From NCBI RefSeq assembly GCF_004332155.1, contig NZ_SJDV01000004.1, forward strand, positions 62,001-126,000: a DNA stretch of 64,000 bases, written 5' to 3'. The notes beneath the pieces were generated by a model. The model worked only from the letters and a program-made list of their open reading frames with translations. It was not told the DNA's origin and did no database searches. Positions 43,120 through 51,343 of this stretch are shown here, piece after piece. A program made the position numbers and the translations under genes. Origin of the DNA: Gramella sp. KN1008 (lineage in GTDB: Bacteria > Bacteroidota > Bacteroidia > Flavobacteriales > Flavobacteriaceae). The first letter of the stretch is position 1; each line of letters starts with the position of its first letter.

Positions 43120-45222
43120 CTATTTCAATAATTGAAATGCAATGAGGGCTACCACATAAGCAAAGCTACTCATTACAACAAGCTGTAAGAGTGGCCACTT
43201 CCAGGTATTTGTCTCACGTTTTACGATAGCTAGCGTACTCATGCATTGCATTGCAAAGGCATAAAATAACAGTAGGCTTACTCCACTGGCGAAAGTGAAC
43301 AAAGGTCCGCCAAGTACTGGATTTGTTTCGGCAGCCATCCGGTTCTTGATCGTTTCTTCTTCATCACTACCAACACTGTAAATAGTTGCCAGGGTGCCAA
43401 CAAACACTTCTCTTGCCGCAAAAGAACTAATGATGGCTATTCCTATTTTCCAGTCATATCCTAGTGGGGCCACTGCAGGTTCAATTCCTCTTCCCATAAT
43501 ACCTATATAGGAATTCTTCAGCTTATAGGAGGCGATTTCTTCCTCCAGTTCGCCCCGGGAAATATCACTTTCGGCATCATACCTTGAAGAGACTATCTCT
43601 TCGGCATTCTCGAAATTTTCTCCCGGCCCATAGCTGGCCAGAACCCAGAGGATCACAGAAATAGCGAGTATAATCTTCCCGGCTCCAAAAACGAAGGATT
43701 TGGTCTTTTCAACCACATTTATCCCTACATTCTTTGCCATTGGTACCTTATAATTAGGCATTTCTATCACGAAATAACTTTTGGTCCTTGTATTCATGAT
43801 CTTGTTAAGCGCCCAGGCCGAAAAGATCGCCATTCCGAATCCGAGCAGATAAAGAACCATAAGGGTCAGGCCCTGTAAATTGAAACCAAAAAAGGCTTTA
43901 TCAGGGATCACCAGTGCAATAATGATAAGATAAACGGGGAGCCTTGCAGAGCAGGTAGTAAAAGGAACTACCAGTATCGTAATAAGTCTTTCTTTCCAGT
44001 GTTCAATATTCCTGGTGGCCATTACCGCGGGAATCGCACAGGCCGTACCGGATACAAGGGGAACCACACTTTTTCCACTAAGACCAAAGCGTCTCATGAT
44101 GCGGTCCATCAGAAATACCACGCGGCTCATATAACCCGATTCCTCTAATAGGGAAATGAAGAAGAAAAGAAACGCGATCTGCGGGATAAATATGGCGATT
44201 CCTCCAAGCCCCGGTATGATACCTTCTGAAATAAGGTTGGTAAAGGGGCCCGATGGCAGATTGTTTTTGGTAGTTTCACTAAGCGAGGCAAAAGCAGCAT
44301 CGATCATATCCATCGGATAGCTGGACCAGCTGTAGATCGCCTGGAAAATTAGGAGCAGGATCCCAAAAAATATCATGTAGCCATATACTTTATGAGTAAG
44401 TATGCGGTCCAGTCTTGATCTGAGGTCTCTGGCTGCATTCTTGTCTACCGTCATGGTCTCCTTTAGTACCCCGTTAATGAACTGATATCTTAAAATAGTT
44501 TCCTTCTGCTGAAGCCTTTTAAGGTCGCTCTTGGATTTGGTGTTGAAATCGGTCTCGTTCTCAAGACCTGATCGGTCAATATTCCCGAAGTTCACGTCCT
44601 GTGTAATTACCAGCCATAGTTTATATAAAGACTGGTTTGGGAATGCTTTTCGCAGATTACCAAAATAGTCGGGGTCTATAATGGAAGCATTCACGCATGG
44701 ATCTAAGGGAAGGTGCTTATAATTAAGGATCAGTTCCTTTAGATAATCTATTCCCATCCTTTTCCTGGCACTCACAAGAGCTACTTTCGTCTTGAGCCGT
44801 TCTTCCAGAAGTTCAACGTCCAGGCTAATTCCTTTCCGTTCCATCCGGTCGGCCATATTTACCACAAGAATAGTAGGAATACCAAGATCCTTTATCTGGG
44901 TAAAAAGGAGCAGATTCCTTTTTAAATTCTCTACATCGCTAACCACTACGGCTACATCGGGAAAATCCTTGTCATTTTTATTGAGCAGGAGTTCTATAAC
45001 TACATTCTCGTCAAAAGAAGAAGCATTGAGACTATATGTGCCGGGAAGATCTATGATATGGGCTTTTATACCCCGCGGCAACTTACAGATCCCTTCCTTT
45101 TTTTCTACTGTGATACCAGGATAATTACCCACCTTTTGATTTAGGCCGGTGAGCTGGTTAAATACAGAGGTCTTTCCGGTATTGGGATTTCCGATTAAAG
45201 CAACATTAATTTGCTTAGCCAT
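43120..45222 (-). CDS. feoB: ferrous iron transporter FeoB
   Basis: FeoB, 700 residues, imports Fe2+ across the inner membrane. The N-terminal G domain shows GNPNTGKTSVFN (G1), DLPGTYSL (G3) and NMADR (G4). A helical spacer to about residue 270 is followed by the membrane part with two Gate regions (VPLVSGTACAIPAVMATRNI, VPFTTCSARLPVYLI). The central Cys residues of the gates are present. feoA is one base upstream. Complete and typical. Confidence 0.97.
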   Translation of the reverse strand: MAKQINVALIGNPNTGKTSVFNQLTGLNQKVGNYPGITVEKKEGICKLPRGIKAHIIDLPGTYSLNASSFDENVVIELLLNKNDKDFPDVAVVVSDVENLKRNLLLFTQIKDLGIPTILVVNMADRMERKGISLDVELLEERLKTKVALVSARKRMGIDYLKELILNYKHLPLDPCVNASIIDPDYFGNLRKAFPNQSLYKLWLVITQDVNFGNIDRSGLENETDFNTKSKSDLKRLQQKETILRYQFINGVLKETMTVDKNAARDLRSRLDRILTHKVYGYMIFFGILLLIFQAIYSWSSYPMDMIDAAFASLSETTKNNLPSGPFTNLISEGIIPGLGGIAIFIPQIAFLFFFISLLEESGYMSRVVFLMDRIMRRFGLSGKSVVPLVSGTACAIPAVMATRNIEHWKERLITILVVPFTTCSARLPVYLIIIALVIPDKAFFGFNLQGLTLMVLYLLGFGMAIFSAWALNKIMNTRTKSYFVIEMPNYKVPMAKNVGINVVEKTKSFVFGAGKIILAISVILWVLASYGPGENFENAEEIVSSRYDAESDISRGELEEEIASYKLKNSYIGIMGRGIEPAVAPLGYDWKIGIAIISSFAAREVFVGTLATIYSVGSDEEETIKNRMAAETNPVLGGPLFTFASGVSLLLFYAFAMQCMSTLAIVKRETNTWKWPLLQLVVMSSFAYVVALIAFQLLK

Positions 45223-45223
45223 A

Positions 45224-45454
45224 TTAGCCTATTAGTTCAATTTCTATTAATAGAGCGGTTTCCTTCCTTATAGCCAGATGGCTGCCGTTAATATTAAGAT
45301 ACATTGGGTCTTTAAAGGGGGCGGTTTGTACTAGCTCTACCTCGTTTCCGGGAAGGCAACCCATTTCAAGCAGCTTTAATGGAAGCATATCTGCGGGGAA
45401 CTCCTTGATGATCCCTCGCTGGCCCCTTCTAAGATTGGCTACTGTTACCTTCAC
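45224..45454 (-). CDS. feoA: ferrous iron transport accessory protein FeoA
   Basis: FeoA, 76 residues, an SH3-like cytosolic partner of FeoB. LKLLEMGCLPGNEVELVQTA and AIRKETALLIEIEL are typical. Start at 45454. It heads the feoA-feoB-Cys-rich operon. The region upstream carries a -7 element and a possible inverted-repeat operator. Confidence 0.92.
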   Translation of the reverse strand: MKVTVANLRRGQRGIIKEFPADMLPLKLLEMGCLPGNEVELVQTAPFKDPMYLNINGSHLAIRKETALLIEIELIG

Positions 45455-45460
45455 TTTTTA

Positions 45461-45477
45461 TTTAGATTCATTTTAAA
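45461..45477. promoter_or_regulatory. imperfect inverted repeat in the feoA leader (possible metal-regulator site)
   Basis: TTTAGA-TTCAT-TTTAAA has arms matching with one mismatch and the same 17-base layout as the repeat before the AraC gene. It lies between the predicted transcription start and the feoA ATG. AT-rich, so chance is possible. Confidence 0.35.
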
Positions 45478-45482
45478 CAAGG

Positions 45483-45490
45483 CAAAAGTA
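45483..45490 (-). promoter_or_regulatory. TAnnTTTG -7 element of the feoAB operon
   Basis: Reads TACTTTTG on the minus strand, 28 bases before the feoA ATG. Confidence 0.6.
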
Positions 45491-45536
45491 ATGGAATTTA
45501 ACCCAATACAAAAGTTAAAGAGGGAAAAAGTAGGCT

Positions 45537-46208
45537 TTAATTATATTCGGCTTTTAAAACCTCAAGATCGTGCATCAGGTCTTCTATTGCTTGAGGATTG
45601 GTGCCATCATAAAAGCCACGTATTTGCCTGTTTTTATCTACCAGGACAAAATTTTCGGTATGGATCATATCGTAAGGTCCTCCGTCACCCGTAGACTTGG
45701 TGGCCAGGTAAGATTTTCTGGCAAGATCATAGATTTGCTTTTTGTCACCCGTGACCAGGTTCCATTTTTCGTCAAGAACACCTTTTTCCACCGCGTACTT
45801 CTTTAATACGGGGACGCTGTCTGCTACCGGAAATACGGTATGAGAGAGTAAAAGTACTTCGTTATCATCCTTTATCTCCTTCTGGATCTTCAGCATATGG
45901 TCGGTCATTACGGGGCAGATGGTAAGGCAGGTGGTAAAGAAAAAATCGGCTATATATATTTTGTCTTTATAGAAATCCTGAGTAATGGTATCTCCGTTCT
46001 GGTTCACCAGTTTGAAATCAGCTATCTTATGATATTTTCTTACATATTGCACGGTGGAGTCAACCAGTTCGGCATTCACCATTTCGGGCTGATATACCGG
46101 CAGTCTTTCTTCCGGAACCTTTAAGGTATAAATTATATAAACGATTATTACCGAAAGGATAAAGAAAACTATGGCAAAGGTTTTGTAGCGTGCAAAGAAC
46201 TTGAGCAT
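45537..46208 (-). CDS. SCO1/SenC-family copper chaperone
   Basis: A 223-residue SCO protein starting at ATG 46208; the upstream Met at 46226 falls inside the -7 element. An N-terminal membrane anchor (about residues 9-28) leads to a periplasmic thioredoxin-like domain. The copper-binding CLTIC (CxxxC) is in FFTTCLTICPVMTDHM, and the distal His is in MIHTENFVLVDK. It assembles the CuA site of cytochrome c oxidase. The cytochrome oxidase genes are not in the window. Confidence 0.93.
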   Translation of the reverse strand: MLKFFARYKTFAIVFFILSVIIVYIIYTLKVPEERLPVYQPEMVNAELVDSTVQYVRKYHKIADFKLVNQNGDTITQDFYKDKIYIADFFFTTCLTICPVMTDHMLKIQKEIKDDNEVLLLSHTVFPVADSVPVLKKYAVEKGVLDEKWNLVTGDKKQIYDLARKSYLATKSTGDGGPYDMIHTENFVLVDKNRQIRGFYDGTNPQAIEDLMHDLEVLKAEYN

Positions 46209-46223
46209 AGAATTGATTTTGTG

Positions 46224-46231
46224 CAAAGTTA
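46224..46231 (-). promoter_or_regulatory. TAnnTTTG -7 element of the SCO gene
   Basis: Reads TAACTTTG on the minus strand, 15 bases before the ATG at 46208. Confidence 0.6.
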
Positions 46232-46325
46232 TAGCCTGAGTCTCAAATAGTCGAATTCACTTTCCAAAAATTTCAGAAGGCTCAAGTTGAAATAATATAA
46301 ACTTTTCTGGGAGCACATAAAAACT

Positions 46326-46333
46326 TACTTTTG
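46326..46333 (+). promoter_or_regulatory. TAnnTTTG -7 element of rseP
   Basis: TACTTTTG matches exactly, 26 bases before the rseP ATG at 46360. Confidence 0.6.
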
Positions 46334-46359
46334 TGCGATTTTAAATTTGAAGTTAACTA

Positions 46360-47676
46360 ATGGATCCATTTTTAGTAAAAGCCATACAATTAATATTAAG
46401 CCTTTCTTTCTTAATCGTTTTGCACGAGCTAGGTCATTTCGTTCCGGCTAAGCTTTTTAAAACGAGGGTTGAAAAGTTCTTCCTCTTCTTTGATGTAAAG
46501 TTCGCTCTTTTCAAAAAGAAGATCGGTGACACAGTCTATGGGATTGGCTGGTTGCCACTTGGAGGATATGTGAAGATCTCAGGAATGATCGATGAAAGTA
46601 TGGATAAGGAGCAAATGGCTGAACCCCCTAAGGAATGGGAGTTCAGAAGCAAACCGGCCTGGCAGCGACTAATAATAATGCTTGGTGGTGTAACCGTAAA
46701 TCTTGTGCTTGGTTTCCTTATCTATATGATGATCATGTTCGTATGGGGGAAGGTTTATATTGGTCCAGATCAGATGCCTGAAGGTTTTGCAGTGGTTGAT
46801 TCTTTTAAGGAATATGGTTTTGAAGATGGAGATAAGATCCTGAAGGTTAACGGAAAGGAATTTGAAAACAGCCTCGATATCAACAAGCATCTTTTTATGA
46901 GAGATGTAAGAACGATCACTGTTATTCATGAAAATGGTGAAGAAGAGACCATTACGATCCCTGAAGAAATCGGCGTAAAAATGTTCGAACAGGGGGTGAT
47001 GCAGCCTTTTGTACCTATCAATTACCCGGTGCTTGATACAGTGGTGGAAAATATGGCTGCGGCAAAAGCCGGACTTAAAAAAGGTGACAGTATCATTTCT
47101 CTTAACAATACTGAAATTGGTTACTGGCATGAGATCGCTCCTATTTCAACCGAAAATAAACAGAAGGAGATCGAAGTGGTCTATAAAAGGAATGGGGAGA
47201 TCCTGAGTACTACCGTAGAGCCTGATGAGGAAGGAAAATTAGGGATCGCACCGGTGACAGGCATAGAAATAAAAAGAAAGACCTTTGGATTTACAGAAAG
47301 TATTAGCAAAGGATTTGACTATGGATACTGGACGCTTAGAGATTATGTTTACCAGTTCAAATATGTATTTACCAAGAAGGGAGCCTCTCAGTTGGGCGGT
47401 TTTGGTGCTATTGGGGGATTGTTTCCCGATACCTGGAACTGGGCCGGCTTCTGGCATACCACAGCCTTGCTTTCTATTATTCTTGCTTTCATGAATATAC
47501 TTCCAATCCCTGCACTCGATGGTGGGCATGTGATGTTCCTTCTTTATGAAATGGTGACTGGTAGAAAGCCTAACGATAAGTTCATGGAAATTGCACAAAT
47601 GGTAGGCTTCTTTATCCTTATCGCACTGGTATTATATGCCAACGGAAATGATATATATCGCTGGTTGTTTGAATAG
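46360..47676 (+). CDS. rseP: RIP metalloprotease RseP (site-2 protease)
   Basis: A 438-residue inner-membrane zinc protease. HELGHF (HExxH) is in the first helix at about residues 22-27, and the third-ligand motif NILPIPALDGGH is near residue 384. Two PDZ-like domains lie between, at about 125-200 and 210-285. It cleaves anti-sigma factors within the membrane after a first periplasmic cut. The anti-sigma-like protein at 1007-2449 is a possible substrate type, but this link is only inference. Confidence 0.95.
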   Translation: MDPFLVKAIQLILSLSFLIVLHELGHFVPAKLFKTRVEKFFLFFDVKFALFKKKIGDTVYGIGWLPLGGYVKISGMIDESMDKEQMAEPPKEWEFRSKPAWQRLIIMLGGVTVNLVLGFLIYMMIMFVWGKVYIGPDQMPEGFAVVDSFKEYGFEDGDKILKVNGKEFENSLDINKHLFMRDVRTITVIHENGEEETITIPEEIGVKMFEQGVMQPFVPINYPVLDTVVENMAAAKAGLKKGDSIISLNNTEIGYWHEIAPISTENKQKEIEVVYKRNGEILSTTVEPDEEGKLGIAPVTGIEIKRKTFGFTESISKGFDYGYWTLRDYVYQFKYVFTKKGASQLGGFGAIGGLFPDTWNWAGFWHTTALLSIILAFMNILPIPALDGGHVMFLLYEMVTGRKPNDKFMEIAQMVGFFILIALVLYANGNDIYRWLFE

Positions 47677-47744
47677 TAGAAAATCAATTAAAAATTTGAT
47701 TGAAAAAAGTAAAAAAATCTTTTGACAGCATTTAAAAATTGATT

Positions 47745-47752
47745 TATATTTG
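47745..47752 (+). promoter_or_regulatory. promoter of tRNA-Asn
   Basis: TATATTTG matches the -7 consensus, and a TTTG at 47721-47724 lies 20 bases upstream as a -33 element, close to the ideal Bacteroidota promoter. Confidence 0.7.
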
Positions 47753-47775
47753 CAACCGCTTTTAAAGCAAAACCT

Positions 47776-47849
47776 TCCTCAGTAGCTCAGTTGGTTAGAG
47801 CATCTGACTGTTAATCAGAGGGTCGTTGGTTCGAGCCCAACCTGAGGAG
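47776..47849 (+). tRNA. tRNA-Asn (anticodon GTT)
   Basis: A complete 74-base cloverleaf. Acceptor arm TCCTCAG/CTGAGGA, D arm GCTC/GAGC, anticodon arm TCTGA/TCAGA around loop CTGTTAA (anticodon GTT), and T arm GTTGG/CCAAC with TTCGAGC. Discriminator base G. The CCA end is not encoded. It has its own promoter and terminator. Confidence 0.98.
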
Positions 47850-47853
47850 CCTT

Positions 47854-47883
47854 AAAAAACCCCACCAAACGGTGGGGTTTTTT
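47854..47883 (+). terminator. rho-independent terminator after tRNA-Asn
   Basis: A 13-base perfect stem pairs 47854-47866 (AAAAAACCCCACC) with 47871-47883 over a 4-base loop. It lies 4 bases past the tRNA. Confidence 0.95.
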
Positions 47884-48053
47884 AATTTAAATTTCTTCTC
47901 AGCAATTAATTCTTAACCTTAATAAAAGGTGAAGTCGATCCTCGGTTTATTTAAACTGTAAATGTTAATTCATACAATGTAATTGGTATCTATACGTTAT
48001 TTTTAAGGTTGCCACAATTGCTTTCTTTTTATACACATATAAAACCGATAATT

Positions 48054-48788
48054 ATGAAAACATATCGAATTTTAGGTGCAGTCTTATTCGCGTTTTTACT
48101 TCTCCAGGCATGTTCAGACGATGATGCAATACCTGAGCAAGAGCCCGATCTAAATGCTGTTGCTTTTTCAGCAGATACCCACGTAAGAACTGCTACATTG
48201 CCTCAAAACATCCTCGATTATATTACAGAGAACTACCCGGGATTAACCATTTATGAGGCTGAAATTGAAGATAACCAGAACTATGAAATCGAGCTTAGTA
48301 ATGGAGTTGAACTGGTCTTTAATTCACAGGGAGAATTTCTGGGAATTGATAATGATGAAAATGAATTTGATGACGAAGAGATAGACCCTTCTGATCTTCC
48401 TCAGAATATTTTGGATTTTATAAGTACTTATTATCCCGGTATAAATATAGAAGAAGCTGAACTGGAAAATAACGGAAATTATGAGGTTGAACTAGATAAC
48501 GATATTGAGCTTATTTTTGACGGGAATGGTAATTTCCTTGGACAGGCCCAGGATGAAAATGATGATGACCAGGGTGAGGATGAAGAAAATATAAACCCAT
48601 CTGAACTACCCCAGGTGATTCTGGATTATATTGCTGAGAACTATCCAGATAATAGTATTATAGAAGCTGAAAAAGATGACGATGAATATGAGGTAACTCT
48701 TAACAATGGTGTGGAGCTGGAATTTGATCTTGAAGGGAATTTCCTCAGTGAAGAAGATGGGAATGGTGATGATGAGGACGATGATTAA
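48054..48788 (+). CDS. acidic lipoprotein with three PepSY-like repeats
   Basis: A 244-residue lipoprotein from ATG 48054, with the lipobox Cys at residue 20 (LLLQAC). Three tandem repeats follow at residues 49-98, 115-164 and 185-232, each starting LPQ-IL and running through YP-G--I-EAE to V-L-F and -GNFL. They resemble the PepSY-like (DUF2874) domain. The linkers are strings of Asp and Glu (DENDDDQGEDEE). The protein is strongly acidic and anchored in the envelope, so cation binding is plausible. A monocistronic gene with its own terminator. Confidence 0.82.
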   Translation: MKTYRILGAVLFAFLLLQACSDDDAIPEQEPDLNAVAFSADTHVRTATLPQNILDYITENYPGLTIYEAEIEDNQNYEIELSNGVELVFNSQGEFLGIDNDENEFDDEEIDPSDLPQNILDFISTYYPGINIEEAELENNGNYEVELDNDIELIFDGNGNFLGQAQDENDDDQGEDEENINPSELPQVILDYIAENYPDNSIIEAEKDDDEYEVTLNNGVELEFDLEGNFLSEEDGNGDDEDDD

Positions 48789-48816
48789 GAGATCGGAGTT
48801 ATTCTGAAGAGCAAAT

Positions 48817-48850
48817 AAAAAAGCCTTTCGAGAAATCGTAAGGCTTTTTT
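48817..48850 (+). terminator. rho-independent terminator after the PepSY-like lipoprotein gene
   Basis: AAAAAAGCCT (48817-48826) pairs with AGGCTTTTTT (48841-48850). Confidence 0.82.
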
Positions 48851-49159
48851 ATGCTTATAACACAGGAATAATAACTCCAAACTGCTTCATTATTTTCTTT
48901 TAGTTATATTTATTTTTTTGAAAAAACGTAGCCATAGAAAACTTTTTCATGATGCTGGAAAAGCAGGAGTAAGGTGGAGAACAGGAATAGATTTTTTCTT
49001 TGAAGAGAAAGTGAATGACAACTTCACCAATATTATTCTATTGATATTTATCATTTTATTTTAAACTTCAGCAGCATTTTTCGTTTTCAGGTAATTACTG
49101 TCTGGTGACAGATATAACGAACCTCACAATAAAGCCCCTAAATCTCTTAAATATATACA
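48851..49159. other. 309-base intergenic region without a recognised gene
   Basis: AT-rich, and only very short open frames are present. I see no exact TAnnTTTG element, tRNA or strong hairpin. The promoter of the gene at 49160 must lie here but cannot be placed. Confidence 0.5.
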
Positions 49160-51010
49160 ATGAAGCGAAGAAAATTTATCTCCATTAGTGGAATAGCAAT
49201 CACATCTTCCGTATTGCCCGTAATGACCGCCCGCACCTTTAGCGATCTGGTAACCGGGAGTAGAGCAAAAACAGATCTTCCTCCTGCCCCTTTAAAGCCC
49301 ACCTGGATCAATACAGAGTCCTTGCGCTTAGCCTGGTGTCATTTAAGCCCGCAGCATGCATCTGCAGATCCTGAAGCTGTATTTGACAGGCTGGTAAAGG
49401 CTGATTTCAACTGTATCATGAATACCGCTGTCGATGAAGGAGCCTACTATCCGTCCAATATTCCTTTTAATGAAGCCTGCACTGCACTTCCGGAGGGAGG
49501 CGATCTTTATGGAGGTATGGCTAAATTGGCTAAACAAAACAATATGAGGACTGGAGCACGTTTCGATTTCACACATCTAAGTAAAGAGGCACTGGAGGCT
49601 CACCCGGAATGGTTTATTCGCCATAAAGATGGCAGTACGGTAACTGATTCCGTGGGTCGAGCCAAACCCTGTCTGAACTCGAATTTTTATCCCACTCAGG
49701 GCGTAAGTATTATTACCGAAGTACTTGAGAAATATGAGCCGGATATAGTTTATATTAACTGGTTTTTAAACTTTGGCGGTCATGAAAAGATTTGCTATTG
49801 TGAGAGTTGTAAGAGCGATTTTCAGGAGAAATACGGAAGGCCTCTGCCTGATGAACCGGATGCAGAATTCGTCGAATTTATTGAAGAAGCAGCCGATAAC
49901 ACTTCAAGAAAGATTGCAAACGCTATTTATAAGAAGCGACCCGGAACGCTATATATAAATGCAGATGAGGATGATACCAGTCATGGTCATCATTTGGAAA
50001 CCCATGCGGGTGATTGGATTTATTCCTCCAGTGAGCAAATCAACCGACAGCGAACTTCTTATCCTGACAGAGTGGGAATTGACCAGTGGTTTTCTTATTC
50101 TGGTGATCCTTCTGAATTTGATTCGAACTTAGTAGAAGAAATGAAGGTGCGTTATTATCAATTCGGAGCCCACGGTTCACCAGTTGCGTTTTGCACTCAA
50201 GGGACTTTATTAAACCCGTCACATCAGGTTGAGCTTGAAGAGGCAGCCCGGCTCAATGCATGGTATAAAGAAAATTCAGACCTTTTTGGCCTTCAGCTGA
50301 ATCGCTCACGGGTATTGCTTCTATGCAGGCCTGAAACTTCTCCGCGGTCGAATCACACAAACAAAGGCATTTATGCCCTGATGACAGAATTACATATTCC
50401 TGTTGCTGTTTCAGAAAATCCGGATTCTCTGAAAAACGCATCACAGGATTATGATCTCGTAATCGTTATGCCAGGCGCCTTGATGGATGGTATTCAGGAA
50501 TATGTTGAAAAAGGAGGTCGGGCATTATTTATCGATCAACCGCCACCATTTGGAATACCTTCTAATTTAGAATTAGAAGATAAGCCCGCCCATATCACAC
50601 GTGATGTAGGGAACGGACAGATCTCGTATTTAGGACAATGGGATATTAGCGAGTATTATATGGGGGAGGCTCCAACGGCTGATATAGAAATGTTTTCCGA
50701 TATTATGGAATCTCTGCTGGGGAATGATCGTCAGATCATTACAGATGCTCCACCCAGAGTTGAAATGGTTTTAATGTATCAGCCAGATCAGCAACGTTCA
50801 CTACTACATCTGATTAATTGTTCAGGAAAAACACAAGCCGGATTCCGGAAACCTGAAATTTTTAAGGAAATCAATATTGACCTTGCAGGCGAATTTTCTT
50901 CGGCAAGAGCGAGAGTTTCAAAATCAGATCTGGATATATCAAAACGCAATGGAAGATTTACACTAAGCTTACCGGTGTTAAACGGATATGAAGTGATAGT
51001 ACTAAGCTAA
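49160..51010 (+). CDS. Tat-exported putative glycoside hydrolase (GHL6-like)
   Basis: A 616-residue protein with a twin-arginine signal (KRRKFISISGIAITSSVLPV), so it is exported folded. The N-terminal 300 residues look like a (beta/alpha)8 barrel of the hypothetical glycoside hydrolase 6 type, with FDFTHLSKEALEAHPEWF, a CYCESCKSDFQEKYGRP cysteine motif, and YINWFLNFGG. Residues 380-460 form a beta-galactosidase-trimerisation-like domain (VLLLCRPETSPRS, DYDLVIVMPGALM). No polysaccharide locus surrounds it. Substrate unknown; the family is itself poorly characterised. Confidence 0.72.
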   Translation: MKRRKFISISGIAITSSVLPVMTARTFSDLVTGSRAKTDLPPAPLKPTWINTESLRLAWCHLSPQHASADPEAVFDRLVKADFNCIMNTAVDEGAYYPSNIPFNEACTALPEGGDLYGGMAKLAKQNNMRTGARFDFTHLSKEALEAHPEWFIRHKDGSTVTDSVGRAKPCLNSNFYPTQGVSIITEVLEKYEPDIVYINWFLNFGGHEKICYCESCKSDFQEKYGRPLPDEPDAEFVEFIEEAADNTSRKIANAIYKKRPGTLYINADEDDTSHGHHLETHAGDWIYSSSEQINRQRTSYPDRVGIDQWFSYSGDPSEFDSNLVEEMKVRYYQFGAHGSPVAFCTQGTLLNPSHQVELEEAARLNAWYKENSDLFGLQLNRSRVLLLCRPETSPRSNHTNKGIYALMTELHIPVAVSENPDSLKNASQDYDLVIVMPGALMDGIQEYVEKGGRALFIDQPPPFGIPSNLELEDKPAHITRDVGNGQISYLGQWDISEYYMGEAPTADIEMFSDIMESLLGNDRQIITDAPPRVEMVLMYQPDQQRSLLHLINCSGKTQAGFRKPEIFKEINIDLAGEFSSARARVSKSDLDISKRNGRFTLSLPVLNGYEVIVLS

Positions 51011-51016
51011 GAGCTT

Positions 51017-51045
51017 AAGCCTGACATAAATGTCGGGCTTTTTGT
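51017..51045 (+). terminator. rho-independent terminator after the Tat-exported hydrolase gene
   Basis: AAGCCTGACA (51017-51026) pairs with TGTCGGGCTT (51031-51040), with one G-T pair and a 4-base loop, then T residues. Confidence 0.85.
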
Positions 51046-51163
51046 TTTTTGGAATTTTATGTATATCCATTATTTGCAATATTGAATAACAGTAAGTTTT
51101 TATTTAATATCTTCTCGAAAATTAAATTAAGACATTTTAATAACAGAAAATTGTAGTTATATA

Positions 51164-51249
51164 TTAACCGTTTGGAAACATTCAGTTAACATTTGTTTTG
51201 TTTCTTTGCACCGCCAAAAACGGAATAAGTATCAATGATTTTTCCGTTT
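51164..51249 (+). promoter_or_regulatory. upstream region of the phosphate transporter: direct repeats and leader hairpin
   Basis: Two related sites, TTAACCGTTTG (51164-51174) and TTAACATTTG (51186-51195), lie 22 bases apart, two helical turns. A -7-like TTTCTTTG (51201-51208, one mismatch) follows. The predicted leader then holds a perfect 8-base hairpin, AAACGGAA (51218-51225) with TTCCGTTT (51242-51249). The rest of the 333-base gap shows no gene. Confidence 0.4.
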
Positions 51250-51343
51250 AGGACTCGATATTGTTTTTTAAAAAGAATAACATTTTCGGTACCAGGTGTT
51301 TGCGATAATATAAAATACTGGCCTTAAAATTTAAATTAAAATA

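Noticed and set aside
51164..51195. E. coli-type Pho box upstream of the phosphate transporter
   Set aside because: The direct repeats do not match the CTGTCAT consensus or its 11-base period; they are reported only as unexplained repeats.
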